NCBI GenBank assembly: GCA_913052045.1
Contig: CAJXDJ010000036.1
Location: 1 to 7,970, forward strand
Direction of reading: 5' to 3'
Length of the DNA stretch: 7,970 bases
Source of the DNA: an uncultured Dehalococcoidia bacterium
GTDB taxonomy: Bacteria; Chloroflexota; Dehalococcoidia; Lucifugimonadales; GCA-2712585
Position 1 is the stretch's first letter. Every line of letters begins with the position of its first letter. The translations under genes were made by a program, and so were the position numbers. The notes beneath the pieces are model-generated. The model saw only the letters and a list, made by a program, of their open reading frames with translations. It searched no databases and was not told where the DNA came from. Below, one piece after another: positions 7,528 to 7,970 of the stretch.

Positions 7528-7970
7528 CTAAATCCTGTTCAAAGCCTCTATAACGATGTTAATCTCTTTAACCATTGTCTTGAACCTATCAAAGGTCAAG
7601 GCTTGTGCGGCATCACATTTAGCCTCTGCTGGGTTGGGATGTATGTCTACAATAATCCCATGTGCCCCGGCGGCGATAGAAGCCAATGAGACAGGAGGTA
7701 CAAGCTCCCAGGATCCCGTGCTATGGCTAGGATCAGTTATCACCGGTAAATGGCTGAGTTTCTTTATAACAGGAATTGCTGTTATGTCTAAAGTAAACCT
7801 TGTGCCAGTTTCAAATGTTCGGATCCCACGTTCACATAGAATTACCTGTTCGTTGCCCCCCGATAGGATGTATTCTGCTGCAAGAAGCCATTCTTCGTAT
7901 GTAGATGAAAAACCGCGTTTGAGCAGTATTGGTTTATTGATTTTTCCAGCAGCATCCAATAGGTTGAAGT
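7528..7970 (-). CDS. aroF: 3-deoxy-7-phosphoheptulonate (DAHP) synthase, C-terminal part, 5' end beyond window
   Basis: DAHP synthase condenses phosphoenolpyruvate with erythrose 4-phosphate, the first step of the shikimate pathway to aromatic amino acids; it is cytoplasmic. The visible 146 residues are the C-terminal part of the TIM barrel of the KDO8P-synthase-like class (type I-beta, as in Bacillus AroA(G) and Thermotoga), whose members have about 340 residues. In order: FNLLDAAGK at the edge, KPILLKRG, SSTYEEWLLAAEYI, GNEQVILCERGIRTFE, TRFTLDITAIPVIK, VITDPSHSTG and GIIVDIHPNP. The His of DPSH and the Asp of AKCDAAQ match metal ligands of the family; the ligand that is Glu in Thermotoga appears as Asp in VDIHP. 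The frame is open through the right edge, so the in-frame TTG at 7959 is internal. The start, the catalytic Cys ligand and any N-terminal regulatory domain lie outside. The gene converges on the tRNA, with 113 bases between them. The symbol follows common usage for this class; aroG or aroA are also used. Confidence 0.93.
   Translation of the reverse strand, partial: FNLLDAAGKINKPILLKRGFSSTYEEWLLAAEYILSGGNEQVILCERGIRTFETGTRFTLDITAIPVIKKLSHLPVITDPSHSTGSWELVPPVSLASIAAGAHGIIVDIHPNPAEAKCDAAQALTFDRFKTMVKEINIVIEALNRI

Noticed and set aside
7957..7959. TTG as the start of the DAHP synthase gene
   Set aside because: Upstream codons in frame encode FNL, matching the family motif NFxLL, and the protein would lack half of the barrel; the gene continues to the right.
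7338..7970. tRNA-Val 3' end as an attachment site for an integrated element
   Set aside because: No repeat of the tRNA 3' end is found downstream, and there is no integrase or foreign-looking gene in the window.

Overview
The window is ordinary core-genome DNA of a bacterium with intermediate base composition. It holds the 3' two-thirds or more of rpoB, a complete rpoC, one tRNA-Val(GAC) gene, and the 3' part of a DAHP synthase gene (aroF type) on the opposite strand. The RNA polymerase subunits carry the unsplit bacterial beta and beta' architecture. They lack the large E. coli insertions in the beta domain between the catalytic acidic pair and the catalytic lysines, and in the beta' trigger loop. 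They do carry other insertions: about 100 residues near the beta C-terminal third, and about 90 coiled-coil residues in the beta' N-terminal region. From memory of Dehalococcoidia-like sequences, this combination best suggests Chloroflexota (Dehalococcoidia or SAR202-like). This is an inference from family knowledge, not a search result.

Layout. Positions 1-3068 (+): rpoB, open at the left edge, with roughly the first 360-400 codons missing. Positions 3069-3102: a 34-base gap with a purine-rich ribosome binding site. Positions 3103-7245 (+): rpoC, 1380 codons. Positions 7246-7337: a 92-base gap with a plausible sigma70-type promoter ahead of the tRNA. Positions 7338-7414 (+): tRNA-Val(GAC) with encoded CCA. 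Positions 7415-7527: a 113-base gap between convergent genes, in which I see no convincing hairpin terminator. Positions 7528-7970 (-): C-terminal part of a 3-deoxy-7-phosphoheptulonate synthase, open at the right edge.

How the genes work together. rpoB and rpoC are adjacent, co-oriented and surely one transcription unit. Their products form the two halves of the RNA polymerase active-site cleft. The tRNA may be read from its own promoter, by readthrough from rpoC, or both. The DAHP synthase belongs to the shikimate pathway and is transcribed towards the tRNA; nothing in the sequence links it functionally to the polymerase genes.

I did not find a new biological system here. The parts worth a second look lie inside the polymerase subunits: two lineage-type insertions, a tandemly duplicated barrel-like module in beta', and long acidic C-terminal tails on both subunits, the beta tail ending in short tandem repeats.
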